This document shows, in pieces, positions 50,942 to 62,503 of a DNA stretch of 64,000 bases. The notes under the pieces were generated by a model. The model saw nothing but the letters and a program-made list of their open reading frames with translations. It did not search any database and had not been told where the DNA came from. The position numbers and the translations under genes are program-made. Position 1 is the stretch's first letter. Each line of letters begins with the position of its first letter. Source of the stretch: Paludisphaera soli (GTDB taxonomy: Bacteria > Planctomycetota > Planctomycetia > Isosphaerales > Isosphaeraceae); assembly GCF_011064595.1 (NCBI RefSeq), contig NZ_JAALJI010000029.1:1-64000 (forward strand), written 5' to 3'.

Positions 50942-50975
50942 CCGCCTCGGCGGTCCTCCGGGACCGCCGAGGCGG
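50942..50975 (+). terminator. strong hairpin after rpoB
   Basis: A perfect 15-bp stem (50942-50956 with 50961-50975) around TCCG begins 28 bases after the rpoB stop codon. No T-run follows. Confidence 0.65.
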
Positions 50976-51037
50976 GACGGTCGGCGTTCCCGAATGCAAG
51001 GTCGGGCCGGAACTTCGGCATTTTCCCGAGATTCCGC

Positions 51038-51066
51038 TTGGAAACGGCCCTGGGATTGCTTAGGAT
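51038..51066 (+). promoter_or_regulatory. candidate rpoC promoter
   Basis: TTGGAA at 51038-51043 and TAGGAT at 51061-51066, spacer 17 bases, four of six matches in each hexamer. It lies downstream of the rpoB hairpin and about 400 bases before rpoC. Confidence 0.4.
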
Positions 51067-51229
51067 CAGAGGATGCGACATTGTCGCGAAACGATCTTCC
51101 GCGCCTTGGGAACGCCTTCGCGCGTGGCCAGCGAGGGCGGCAGCATCACGGGAGACGCCGGGATCCGGCGGATCCCGGTCAGGGAGGAGCCGACCTTGGC
51201 GATCCGGGTCCCAGGACGACCTACATAAG

Positions 51230-51281
51230 AACCGCGGGGCCGTCCCGACGCCATCGGGGGGCCTGTCCGCGGGTTTTTTTT
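51230..51281 (+). terminator. intrinsic-terminator-like hairpin with T8 tract upstream of rpoC
   Basis: Nested pairings CCGCGG (51232-51237/51267-51272), GGCC (51238-51241/51260-51263) and CCCGA/TCGGG (51244-51248/51254-51258) make one long imperfect stem, followed after one G by eight T (51274-51281). It has the classic form of a Rho-independent terminator and lies about 190 bases before rpoC, so it may work as an attenuator. The other terminator candidates listed in this window lack such a T-run. Confidence 0.65.
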
Positions 51282-51470
51282 GTTCGGAGCGACGAGGGAC
51301 GGGACGGGGCGCCCCGGCCCCGCCCGATCGCACTCCCTGACGTGACCATGGGCTTGGATTGAATTCGTCCGGGAGGCCGTCCCGGCGAGGAGACGACGAA
51401 GGCGACCGTCGCTCCCCGCCCGCCGGCCACCCCGCCCCGGACTCGCCGGAACCGCGGAGGAGAGTGTCTC

Positions 51471-55733
<4,263 letters not shown>

Positions 55734-55766
55734 CCCCCGGCCTCGCCGGAACCGCCCAAGAACCGC

Positions 55767-55810
55767 GACGGCCCGCCCCGATCCCGCATCGGCGCGGGCC
55801 GTCCGCTTTT
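55767..55810 (+). terminator. terminator after rpoC
   Basis: A 10-bp stem GACGGCCCGC/GCGGGCCGTC (55767-55776 with 55794-55803) with an inner CCGA/TCGG stem, followed by CGCTTTT, begins 33 bases after the rpoC stop codon. Confidence 0.7.
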
Positions 55811-55876
55811 CCCGCCTTTCGGCTCCGCGATACAATGCTGATGGAACGATCCCTCCGGACTTCGAGGAGCGCCGCC

Positions 55877-56572
55877 ATGTCGACCGCGACCCGGCCGAGC
55901 GTCACGCCGGCGATCCCCCCGCTGGAGAACGGCGACCGCCTCTCCCGCGACGAGTTCGAACGCCGCTACGAGGCCATGCCCGGCGTGACCGCCGAGCTGA
56001 TCGAGGGAGTCGTCTACATGGCCTCGCCCGTCCGCCACCCGCAGCACGGCCGTCCCCATCTCCACGTCTCCACCTGGCTCGGCGTGTATGAGGCCGGGAC
56101 GCCGGGCGTCGAGGCGGGGGACAACGGAAGCGTGCGGCTCGACCGGGGTAACGAGATCCAGCCCGACGTCTACCTGATGATCCAGGCCCGTGCGGGCGGC
56201 CAGTCGCGGATCTCGGCGGACGGATACGTCGAGGGGGCCCCGGAGTTGGTCGCCGAGGTCGCCTCCAGCAGCGTCAGCCTCGACCTCGGCCCCAAACTGG
56301 AGGCCTACCGCCGCAACGGCGTCCGCGAGTACCTCGTCTGGCGGGTGCTCGACGCCGCGTTCGACTGGCTCGTCCTGGTCGACGGCCGTTACGAGCCGCT
56401 GCCGCCCGACGAGGACGGCCTCCTCAGGAGCCGCGCCTTCCCCGGCCTCTGGCTGGACCCGACGGCCCTCCTGAGGAGCGACCTGGCCGGCGCGATCGCG
56501 GCGCTGAACCGCGGCCTCGCCTCGCCCGAGCACGCCGCGTTCGTCGAGCGGCTGAAGGGGGCGTCGGCATGA
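55877..56572 (+). CDS. Uma2 family (DUF820) endonuclease-like protein
   Basis: 231 residues with a PD-(D/E)xK nuclease-type fold. Family features: RYEAMPGVTAELIEGVVYMA near the N-terminus, NEIQPDVYLMI (the PD), LVAEVASSS (ExV in place of ExK) and KLEAYRRNGVREYLVWRV. These genes are multi-copy in planctomycetes and cyanobacteria; their role is unknown. ATG 55877 follows CGAGGAG; the longer frame from 55835 adds 14 residues. Its stop overlaps the next gene by 4 bases. Confidence 0.9.
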   Translation: MSTATRPSVTPAIPPLENGDRLSRDEFERRYEAMPGVTAELIEGVVYMASPVRHPQHGRPHLHVSTWLGVYEAGTPGVEAGDNGSVRLDRGNEIQPDVYLMIQARAGGQSRISADGYVEGAPELVAEVASSSVSLDLGPKLEAYRRNGVREYLVWRVLDAAFDWLVLVDGRYEPLPPDEDGLLRSRAFPGLWLDPTALLRSDLAGAIAALNRGLASPEHAAFVERLKGASA

Positions 56573-57225
56573 AGTCGGACGCCTCCGTCCACGCGTCCGA
56601 GCGAACACGCCGACGGCTCGTGACTCTCAACGCCGCCATCCGCGACTGCCGGCGATGCCACGCGGCCGGGTTCCTCGACGAGATCGAATCGGTCCCGATC
56701 GCGCGCGACCCCGAGCCCGACGCGCCGGCGCCTCGGATCCTGCTGGTCGGCCAGGCGCCCGGACTTCGAGCCACGATCACCGATCGGCCGTTCGCCGGCG
56801 CGGCCGGGAACAAGCTCCGCGACTGGTTCGAGCAAGGGGGGATCGCTCGCGAGGACTTCTGGCGGAAGATCCACTTCGCCGCCGTCACCCGGTGCTACCC
56901 CGGCCGGCTCCCGGGGGCCAAGGGGGACCGCGTCCCCTCGCCGCCGGAGCAGGCCCTCTGCCGGCCGTGGCTCGACGACCTGACGGCGGTCGTCCGCCCG
57001 CGGGTCGTCCTCCTGGTCGGCCTGCTGGCCGTCCGCACGTTCCTCGGGCCCGTCAAGTCGCTGGCCGCCGTCGTCGGCACGTCGACCATCCGCGACGGCG
57101 TCCTCTACCTCCCGCTTCCCCACCCCTCCGGCGTCAGCCGATGGCTCAACGAGCCTGCCAACGTGGCCGCCGTCGGCCGCGCGATGGGCCTCCTCCGCGA
57201 GGCCGTCGAAGCCCATCGGCTCTGA
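56569..57225 (+). CDS. uracil-DNA glycosylase family protein
   Basis: 218 residues. Layout of iron-sulfur UDG (family 4-like): four Cys in two pairs, C27-x2-C30 (DCRRCH) and C109/C131 (TRCYPG, ALCRPW); motif A is GQAPG (61-65) and motif B is LPHPSGVSRW (His185). Family 4 usually has GEAPG in motif A, so Gln here replaces the Glu. It should remove uracil from DNA or act as a related base glycosylase. The overlap with the Uma2 gene (ATGA) implies co-translation. Confidence 0.85.
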   Translation: MKSDASVHASERTRRRLVTLNAAIRDCRRCHAAGFLDEIESVPIARDPEPDAPAPRILLVGQAPGLRATITDRPFAGAAGNKLRDWFEQGGIAREDFWRKIHFAAVTRCYPGRLPGAKGDRVPSPPEQALCRPWLDDLTAVVRPRVVLLVGLLAVRTFLGPVKSLAAVVGTSTIRDGVLYLPLPHPSGVSRWLNEPANVAAVGRAMGLLREAVEAHRL

Positions 57226-57263
57226 GCCGGCATCAGGCCGCTTCGGATTCCGACTCGCCCCCC

Positions 57264-57310
57264 TTGACAGCCGTCTGACCCACGTCAACACTGTACTAGT
57301 TGACTATCAC
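57264..57310 (+). promoter_or_regulatory. promoter and GntR-type operator of ABC operon
   Basis: TTGACA at 57264-57269 is followed after 17 bases by AACACT, a poor -10. An imperfect palindrome GTACTAGT...GACTATCAC lies at 57293-57310, with GT and AC ends as in GntR-family operators. It lies 18 bases before the start codon, so the regulator gene downstream may control itself. Confidence 0.5.
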
Positions 57311-57327
57311 ACCAGGAGGCCCAGTCG

Positions 57328-57732
57328 ATGCTCATCGATCTGAGCGAGTCGGACGGGCGGCCGATCTACGGGCGGATCGCCGACGGGATCAGGTTCGCGA
57401 TCGCGGGGGAGGTCTTGCGGCCGGGGGAGCTGGCTCCGTCGGTCCGCGAGCTGTCGAAGCAGCTGGTGGTGAACCCGAACACCGTCGCGCGGGCGTATCG
57501 GGACCTCCAGGCGGAGGGGTTGCTGGAGCCGGTGCGGGGGACGGGGTTGCAGGTCGCCTCGGGGGCGACCGACCGCTGCCGCCTGGCGCGGGTGGAGCAC
57601 GTCCGGGGACGGCTCCGGGCGGCGATCGAGGAGGCGCGCGAGACGGGCCTCGCCGCCGCCGAGATCGAGGCGATCCTCCGCGAGGAGTGGGAGCGGGGGA
57701 CCGGGGTCCAGGCGAACGGGAAGGGGGCTTGA
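57328..57732 (+). CDS. GntR family transcriptional regulator (YtrA type)
   Basis: 134 residues. A winged-helix domain (residues about 10-78) with GRPIYGRIADGIRFAIAGE, LAPSVRELSKQLVVNPNTVA and YRDLQAEGLLEPVRGTG, then a short helical tail. YtrA-type regulators have no ligand domain and often control an ABC transporter beside them, as here: the ATPase gene begins 3 bases after the stop codon. CAGGAGG lies upstream of ATG 57328. The effector is unknown. Confidence 0.93.
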   Translation: MLIDLSESDGRPIYGRIADGIRFAIAGEVLRPGELAPSVRELSKQLVVNPNTVARAYRDLQAEGLLEPVRGTGLQVASGATDRCRLARVEHVRGRLRAAIEEARETGLAAAEIEAILREEWERGTGVQANGKGA

Positions 57733-57735
57733 GCC

Positions 57736-58701
57736 ATGGCCGATGAAGCAGCCGTCGCGATTGCGATCCACGACGTGAGCAAGTTCTACCGCGATCAGGT
57801 CGCCCTCGACGGGCTCACCTTGCGGGTCCCCGAAGGCTCGGTCTTCGGCCTGCTCGGCGAGAACGGCGCGGGGAAGACGACGACGATCCAGATCCTCCTG
57901 GGGATGATCCGGGCCGACTCCGGCCGGGCGCGGGTGCTCGACCTCGACCCCGCCCACGAGGGGCTGGAAGTCCGGCGGCGGGTGGGCTACGTCCCCGAGG
58001 TCCCGGCGCTCTACGACTGGATGACCGTGGCCGAGATCGGCTGGTTCGCCGCCGGTTTCCACCCGGAGCCGGTCGTCGGCCCCGCCGGGTTCCTCTCGCG
58101 CTACGGCGAGTCGACCCGGGGCTTCGGCCTGCCGCCGGACCGCAAGATCAAGGCGCTGTCCAAGGGCATGCGGGCCAAGGTGTCGCTCTCGCTGGCGCTG
58201 GCCTCGGATCCGTCGCTCTTGATCCTGGACGAGCCGACTTCGGGCCTGGACGCGATGGTCCGGCGCGAGTTCCTGGAGAGCATGGTGGACCTGGCCGCGA
58301 ACGGCCGGACGGTCTTCCTGTCGAGCCACCAGCTCGGCGAGGTGGAGCGGGTGGCCAGCCACGTCGCCCTGCTGCACCAGGGCAAGCTGATCCTGGCCGA
58401 GCCGCTCGACGAGCTGCGGGCGAGCACGTTCCTGCTGGCGGTGAGCTTCCAGAGCCGCGACCACCACCCGGCCCCGCCGGCGAGCCTGCCGATCGAGCTG
58501 ATCGACGCCTCCGACGCCCCGCGTCAGGCCCACTGGCTGGTCCGCGCCCGCGACCGCGCCGCGTGCGAGGCGGTCCGCAACCTGCCGGGGGTCGATTCGC
58601 TCCGGATCGAGGCTCCCTCGCTCGAAGACGTCTACATCGGCTACATGCGGGGCCGACGGCCCTCGCCCCCGCCGGCCCCCGGCGCGGTCCACGTCGCCTG
58701 A
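57736..58701 (+). CDS. ABC transporter ATP-binding protein
   Basis: 321 residues. Walker A GENGAGKTT at 41-49, signature LSKGMRAKVSLSLAL near 141 (LSKGM rather than LSGGQ), Walker B LLILDEPTSGLD near 160, and the switch His in FLSSHQLGEV. The C-terminal 100 or so residues (HHPAPPASLPIELIDASD to the end) are an extra small domain common in export ABC-2 ATPases. It is the second gene of the GntR operon and would power the permease at 58739, 37 bases downstream. Confidence 0.94.
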   Translation: MADEAAVAIAIHDVSKFYRDQVALDGLTLRVPEGSVFGLLGENGAGKTTTIQILLGMIRADSGRARVLDLDPAHEGLEVRRRVGYVPEVPALYDWMTVAEIGWFAAGFHPEPVVGPAGFLSRYGESTRGFGLPPDRKIKALSKGMRAKVSLSLALASDPSLLILDEPTSGLDAMVRREFLESMVDLAANGRTVFLSSHQLGEVERVASHVALLHQGKLILAEPLDELRASTFLLAVSFQSRDHHPAPPASLPIELIDASDAPRQAHWLVRARDRAACEAVRNLPGVDSLRIEAPSLEDVYIGYMRGRRPSPPPAPGAVHVA

Positions 58702-58738
58702 CGCCTCCCCTCGTCCTTCGATCCGAAAGGAGGATCGC

Positions 58739-61582
58739 ATGCTCGCGCGATTGTGGTGGAAAGAGGCGCGGCAGGCCTGGCCGATCTGGGCGTTCCTGGC
58801 CGCGTCGGGCCTGGCGCTGCAGGCCTTCGTGGGATGGTACTGGGGCGAGGAGGCCGGGCCCGGCGGGTACGTCAACGTGGCGCTCGTCTTCACGATGATC
58901 TACCTGTTCCTGATCGCCGCCGCCGTCTTCGCGGGGGAGCGGGAGAACGGCACGCTGGGGATGCTCGACGTCTTCCCGATCGGCCGCCCGAAGGTCTGGA
59001 CGGCCAAGGCCTCGTTCACGCTCGCCACGACGGCCGCGATGGGGCTGCTGCTCTGGCTTGGGGCCCGCCTGTTCGGGGTCGACGCCTCGGAGTGGGCGAA
59101 GCGGGGCGGGGTGGGGTCGGTCTGGGCCCTGAACGGCCTGGGCTGGGGGCTCCTCTGGTCGTCCCTCGTGGCCAATGCGCTCTTCGCCGCGCTGCTGGCG
59201 ATGGCCTCGCTGTGCGTCTGCCTGCTCGCGCTCGTGGACTTGAACGTCGGCCCGAAGACGTTCGAGGCCGCTCCCACCCTGCTGACCCTGGCGGGCCTGG
59301 CGGCGGGGGGCTCGGCCTGGATCTTCCGGCGCACAGGCCCCCCGAGCCCCTCGCGGCGATCCCGGGTGCGGCCCAGGGTCCTCGCGACCGCCGAGGCGAG
59401 TCCGGCGGGGACGGTGGAGGTCGTCGGGCCCTCTCGGCCGGTCCGGGTCTGGCCCACCACCGCGACGAGGCTCGCGTGGCAGAGCCTGCGCGAGGTGCGG
59501 TCGAACCTGGGGATGCTGCTGGCCCTGGGACTGCTCCCCTCGCTGCTCGCCTTCGCGAACGTGAATCACTTCGAACTGGACCCGATCGTGGTGCTCTGCT
59601 TCTTCGCGACGGCCCTTCTGACGGGCGTAGCCGCCTTCCAGGGGGATAACCGCGGCAGGACCCAGCGGTTCCTGCTCCAGCATGGGGCGCGGCCGGGCCT
59701 GGTCTGGGGCGTGAAGGTGCTGATCTGGTGGGGCGTGGCGATGACGATCCTGTGCGTGGGCGGCAATCCGCTCTGGGCCTCGATCTTCGGTCGGTCTGGA
59801 GGGTCGCAGGCGGCCGGGCTAAGTGATGTCCTCTTCGCTTCGACGACCCTCCTGTCGATCGGCTTCGCGGCGTCCGCCCTTTGCGGAATGGTCTTCAAGC
59901 GCGGGATCATGGCGGGGGCGATCTCCGTGGTGGCCTGCCTGGCGCTCTACATCCCGCTCGCGGGGCTGTTCGCGTCCAAGCTCCTGGAGCCCTGGCATCT
60001 CCCGTTCGTCGCGGCGGGGCTGCTGCTGGTGGGCTGGGCCTGGAGCGGCGACTGGATGTTCGATCGGCCGGGCCTGGGCCGCTGGGCGCGGCTCGGGCTG
60101 TACGCGGCCGCCGTGACGGGCGCGCTCGTCTCGTCCTACATCGGCGGGCGCGTCTGGGGCGTCACGAGCCTGCCGCCGGGCCGCGCCGAGGAGCTGTTCC
60201 AGACCGCACGGATCACCGCCCCGATCGACGACGCGGAGAACGCGGCCCCGCTCTACGCCGAGGCCGCCCGAGTGCTCGAACCGAACGCCTCGCCGGTCCA
60301 TTCGGAAGGCCGGCCGCCCCTGCCGACGAACGAGACGGGGGCCTTGGTCGCCGGGGACTGGGACGTCGCTGACCCCGCGCTGGACGCCTGGCTGGCGACG
60401 ATCGAGCCCGGCCTCCAGAAGCTCCGCGAGGCGTCGCGCAAGCCGGGCCTCCAGTTCGTGGAGCCGGGGCGGGCGACCCTCTTCACCCGGACGGGGGAGC
60501 CGTCGACGTTCTCCCTGCTGATCCCCCTGGTCGTCTCCGCCCGCGTGAAGTCGGCGCGGGGCGACCTGGACGGGGCCTGGACGGAGATCGAGACCCTGAT
60601 CCGCGCGTCGAGGCAGCTCTCGCACGCGAACTCCTGGTCGGTCGGCCTGCTGGAGCCGGCCGGGCTCGGGCTGGCGATGCGCTGGGCGGCCGACCCGCGG
60701 CAGACGGTCGGATCGCTGGAACGGGGCCTGCGGGCGTATCGCGCCATCCCTGCGACGGCGAGCAAGGCGGACGGGGTCCGCATGAACGCCCTGGTCTTCC
60801 GCAACACGCTGGAGCTGCCGAAGGACGAGTTGCTGGACGGCCTGTTCTCGCGATGGGCGACCAACCGCATGAGGATCGACCCGATGCAGCGGCTGATGTA
60901 CGACCTCCAATCGACCCCCTGGGAAATCGCCCGGACGCGACGGGTGCTCGATCTCCTGGCCGCGGATCGCATCCAGGAGATCTCCAATCGGCCGTATGAG
61001 TTGACGACCAACCGGATGTGGACGCCCCAGGTCGGGCTCGTCTGGAGCGAGTCCGACGGCAAACGTCGCCTCGTCTCGCACGAGGAACTCGCCAGGCTGA
61101 CCGAGAGGACGCCCCTGATCGAGCACTCCGACTTGCAGCGCGACCTTTCGTGGTGGGATCGGAACGAGACGGCCCGGCGGGCCCTGAACTGGATCTTCCT
61201 GCTGAGGATCTGGCAGGCGGGTCACGACGGGGCGTTTCCGGAGCGGACCCGGCTCCTGACCGATCTGGACGTCGAGGGGATCGACGTCCAGGGACTACTC
61301 AACTCACCAGACGGTCGCGACCTGTACCTGAACGGCGAAGGTTTCCACTTCATCCCCTCGGAGGGCCAGAGTCTGCTCTCGCTCGGCTCGTTCGGTCCGG
61401 TCTTCCCATTCGACACGCCCGTCCAGAAGTTCGAGCCGACGGCGGGATGCTGGCTGCTCTACAGCGTGGGCCCGGACGGGAAGGACGATCGGGGCCGCAA
61501 CAACCTGGATACCAACGGCCAGGGCGACATCATCTTCCCGCTCAAGGACGACGTGAAGCCGCCCCCGGCCGAGGCCCGCTGA
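58739..61582 (+). CDS. ABC-2-type permease with long C-terminal extracytoplasmic domain
   Basis: 947 residues. The N-terminal half (about 1-470) has ten or more hydrophobic helices in two blocks, with VFAGERENGTLGMLDVFPIG typical of ABC-2 permeases. From about residue 480 to the end there is no membrane helix: a helical part with many Trp and Arg, then near residue 909 a SVGPDGKDDRG segment. That loop is like the Ca-binding loop of type II secretion major pseudopilins (GspG). Domain function is unknown. An AGGAGG site precedes ATG 58739; the operon ends with a hairpin at 61589-61619. Confidence 0.88.
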   Translation: MLARLWWKEARQAWPIWAFLAASGLALQAFVGWYWGEEAGPGGYVNVALVFTMIYLFLIAAAVFAGERENGTLGMLDVFPIGRPKVWTAKASFTLATTAAMGLLLWLGARLFGVDASEWAKRGGVGSVWALNGLGWGLLWSSLVANALFAALLAMASLCVCLLALVDLNVGPKTFEAAPTLLTLAGLAAGGSAWIFRRTGPPSPSRRSRVRPRVLATAEASPAGTVEVVGPSRPVRVWPTTATRLAWQSLREVRSNLGMLLALGLLPSLLAFANVNHFELDPIVVLCFFATALLTGVAAFQGDNRGRTQRFLLQHGARPGLVWGVKVLIWWGVAMTILCVGGNPLWASIFGRSGGSQAAGLSDVLFASTTLLSIGFAASALCGMVFKRGIMAGAISVVACLALYIPLAGLFASKLLEPWHLPFVAAGLLLVGWAWSGDWMFDRPGLGRWARLGLYAAAVTGALVSSYIGGRVWGVTSLPPGRAEELFQTARITAPIDDAENAAPLYAEAARVLEPNASPVHSEGRPPLPTNETGALVAGDWDVADPALDAWLATIEPGLQKLREASRKPGLQFVEPGRATLFTRTGEPSTFSLLIPLVVSARVKSARGDLDGAWTEIETLIRASRQLSHANSWSVGLLEPAGLGLAMRWAADPRQTVGSLERGLRAYRAIPATASKADGVRMNALVFRNTLELPKDELLDGLFSRWATNRMRIDPMQRLMYDLQSTPWEIARTRRVLDLLAADRIQEISNRPYELTTNRMWTPQVGLVWSESDGKRRLVSHEELARLTERTPLIEHSDLQRDLSWWDRNETARRALNWIFLLRIWQAGHDGAFPERTRLLTDLDVEGIDVQGLLNSPDGRDLYLNGEGFHFIPSEGQSLLSLGSFGPVFPFDTPVQKFEPTAGCWLLYSVGPDGKDDRGRNNLDTNGQGDIIFPLKDDVKPPPAEAR

Positions 61583-61909
61583 TCGCGCGGGGGAGGCCCG
61601 TGATCCTCGGGCCTCCCCCCTCGCCGGCTCTCGCCGACGCCCGACAGGGTGCGGCCCTGTTGTCGGAAAGCGACATCCCGGCCATTCGGGGAAGGCTCGT
61701 CCGGATTCCGACGGGGGCGCTGTAAGATCCTTCGGGATGGATCGTTCCTGGTTTCAGAACCTGTCGCGTGCAAGGATTTCTCGATCCCAGGATGGGGAAT
61801 CCAGGGGAAGGGTGCCACCTTCTCGAATCCGGGTCGCGGCGAAGCGGCCCCGAGATCAAGGAACCCGTCGACCGGCCTGCCGCGCGGATGACCGCGGAAG
61901 GGGGGAGCC
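61583..61909. other. 327-bp spacer with terminator hairpin
   Basis: It starts with a 12-bp perfect stem (61589-61600 with 61608-61619) right after the permease stop, a likely terminator. The rest (about 61640-61900) is less G+C-rich in parts but holds no recognised gene or promoter. Confidence 0.5.
61589..61619 (+). terminator. hairpin after ABC operon
   Basis: A perfect 12-bp stem with a 7-base loop starts 6 bases after the permease stop codon. No T-run follows. Confidence 0.65.
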
Positions 61910-62503
61910 ATGGGTCGGAGTGGACTGGATCGCGCGGTCCCGGGCGGCGCCCGCCAGGGGCTGGGGATGCTCGTGTTCCTCGGCCTGACGGCCCTGCTGG
62001 TGTTCGCGCCGACGTACCTCTCGACGCGCCTGCGCCCCGGGGCGGGCGAGGAGGCGTGGTCGGAGCCGTCGAACCGACCGCGGACGACCGTGGGGGCCCG
62101 CATGGTGGAATCGCGGTTCTCGGACGGCTTCGAGGAAGTGGCCGCGGAGGTCGCCGAGGCCCCCGAGGCGACGAGCTGGGAAGCCCTGCGCGCCCTGCTG
62201 GAGAAGCGCGGGCGGACGGACCTCTGGTATTCGATCCGGGTCGCCTGGCTGATGGACGACGGCAGCGAGGCGGAGGTGACGTACGTCCGCCAGCCCTACC
62301 ACGACCGCTATCACTTCCTGGAGTTCGTGCAACTCTCCAGGGGCCAGGCGCTCGGGCCCGAGACGATCTGGACCGCCGCCTGGGGCGGCGACGGCGAGCC
62401 CGGCTCCGAGCATCAGGGCCGGTTGCCGGAGACGCTCCTGGAGAAGCTCCTCACGAGTTCGACCATCGACCAGAACGGCTTCCGATCGGTCAACGTCCGC
62501 TGA
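61910..62503 (+). CDS. single-pass membrane protein of unknown function
   Basis: 197 residues. One N-terminal helix (GLGMLVFLGLTALLVFAPTYL) is followed by a soluble part with helical and strand-like segments (EALRALLEKRGRTDLWYSIR, EAEVTYVRQPYHDRYHFLEF). No family recognised. GGAAGGGGGGAG lies before ATG 61910. Its 3' end overlaps the convergent hydrolase gene by 14 bases. Confidence 0.72.
   Translation: MGRSGLDRAVPGGARQGLGMLVFLGLTALLVFAPTYLSTRLRPGAGEEAWSEPSNRPRTTVGARMVESRFSDGFEEVAAEVAEAPEATSWEALRALLEKRGRTDLWYSIRVAWLMDDGSEAEVTYVRQPYHDRYHFLEFVQLSRGQALGPETIWTAAWGGDGEPGSEHQGRLPETLLEKLLTSSTIDQNGFRSVNVR

Noticed and set aside
50994-51362. Small open frames between rpoB and rpoC as extra genes
   Set aside because: Arg/Pro-rich translations without ribosome-binding sites, and overlapping the hairpin and T-run.
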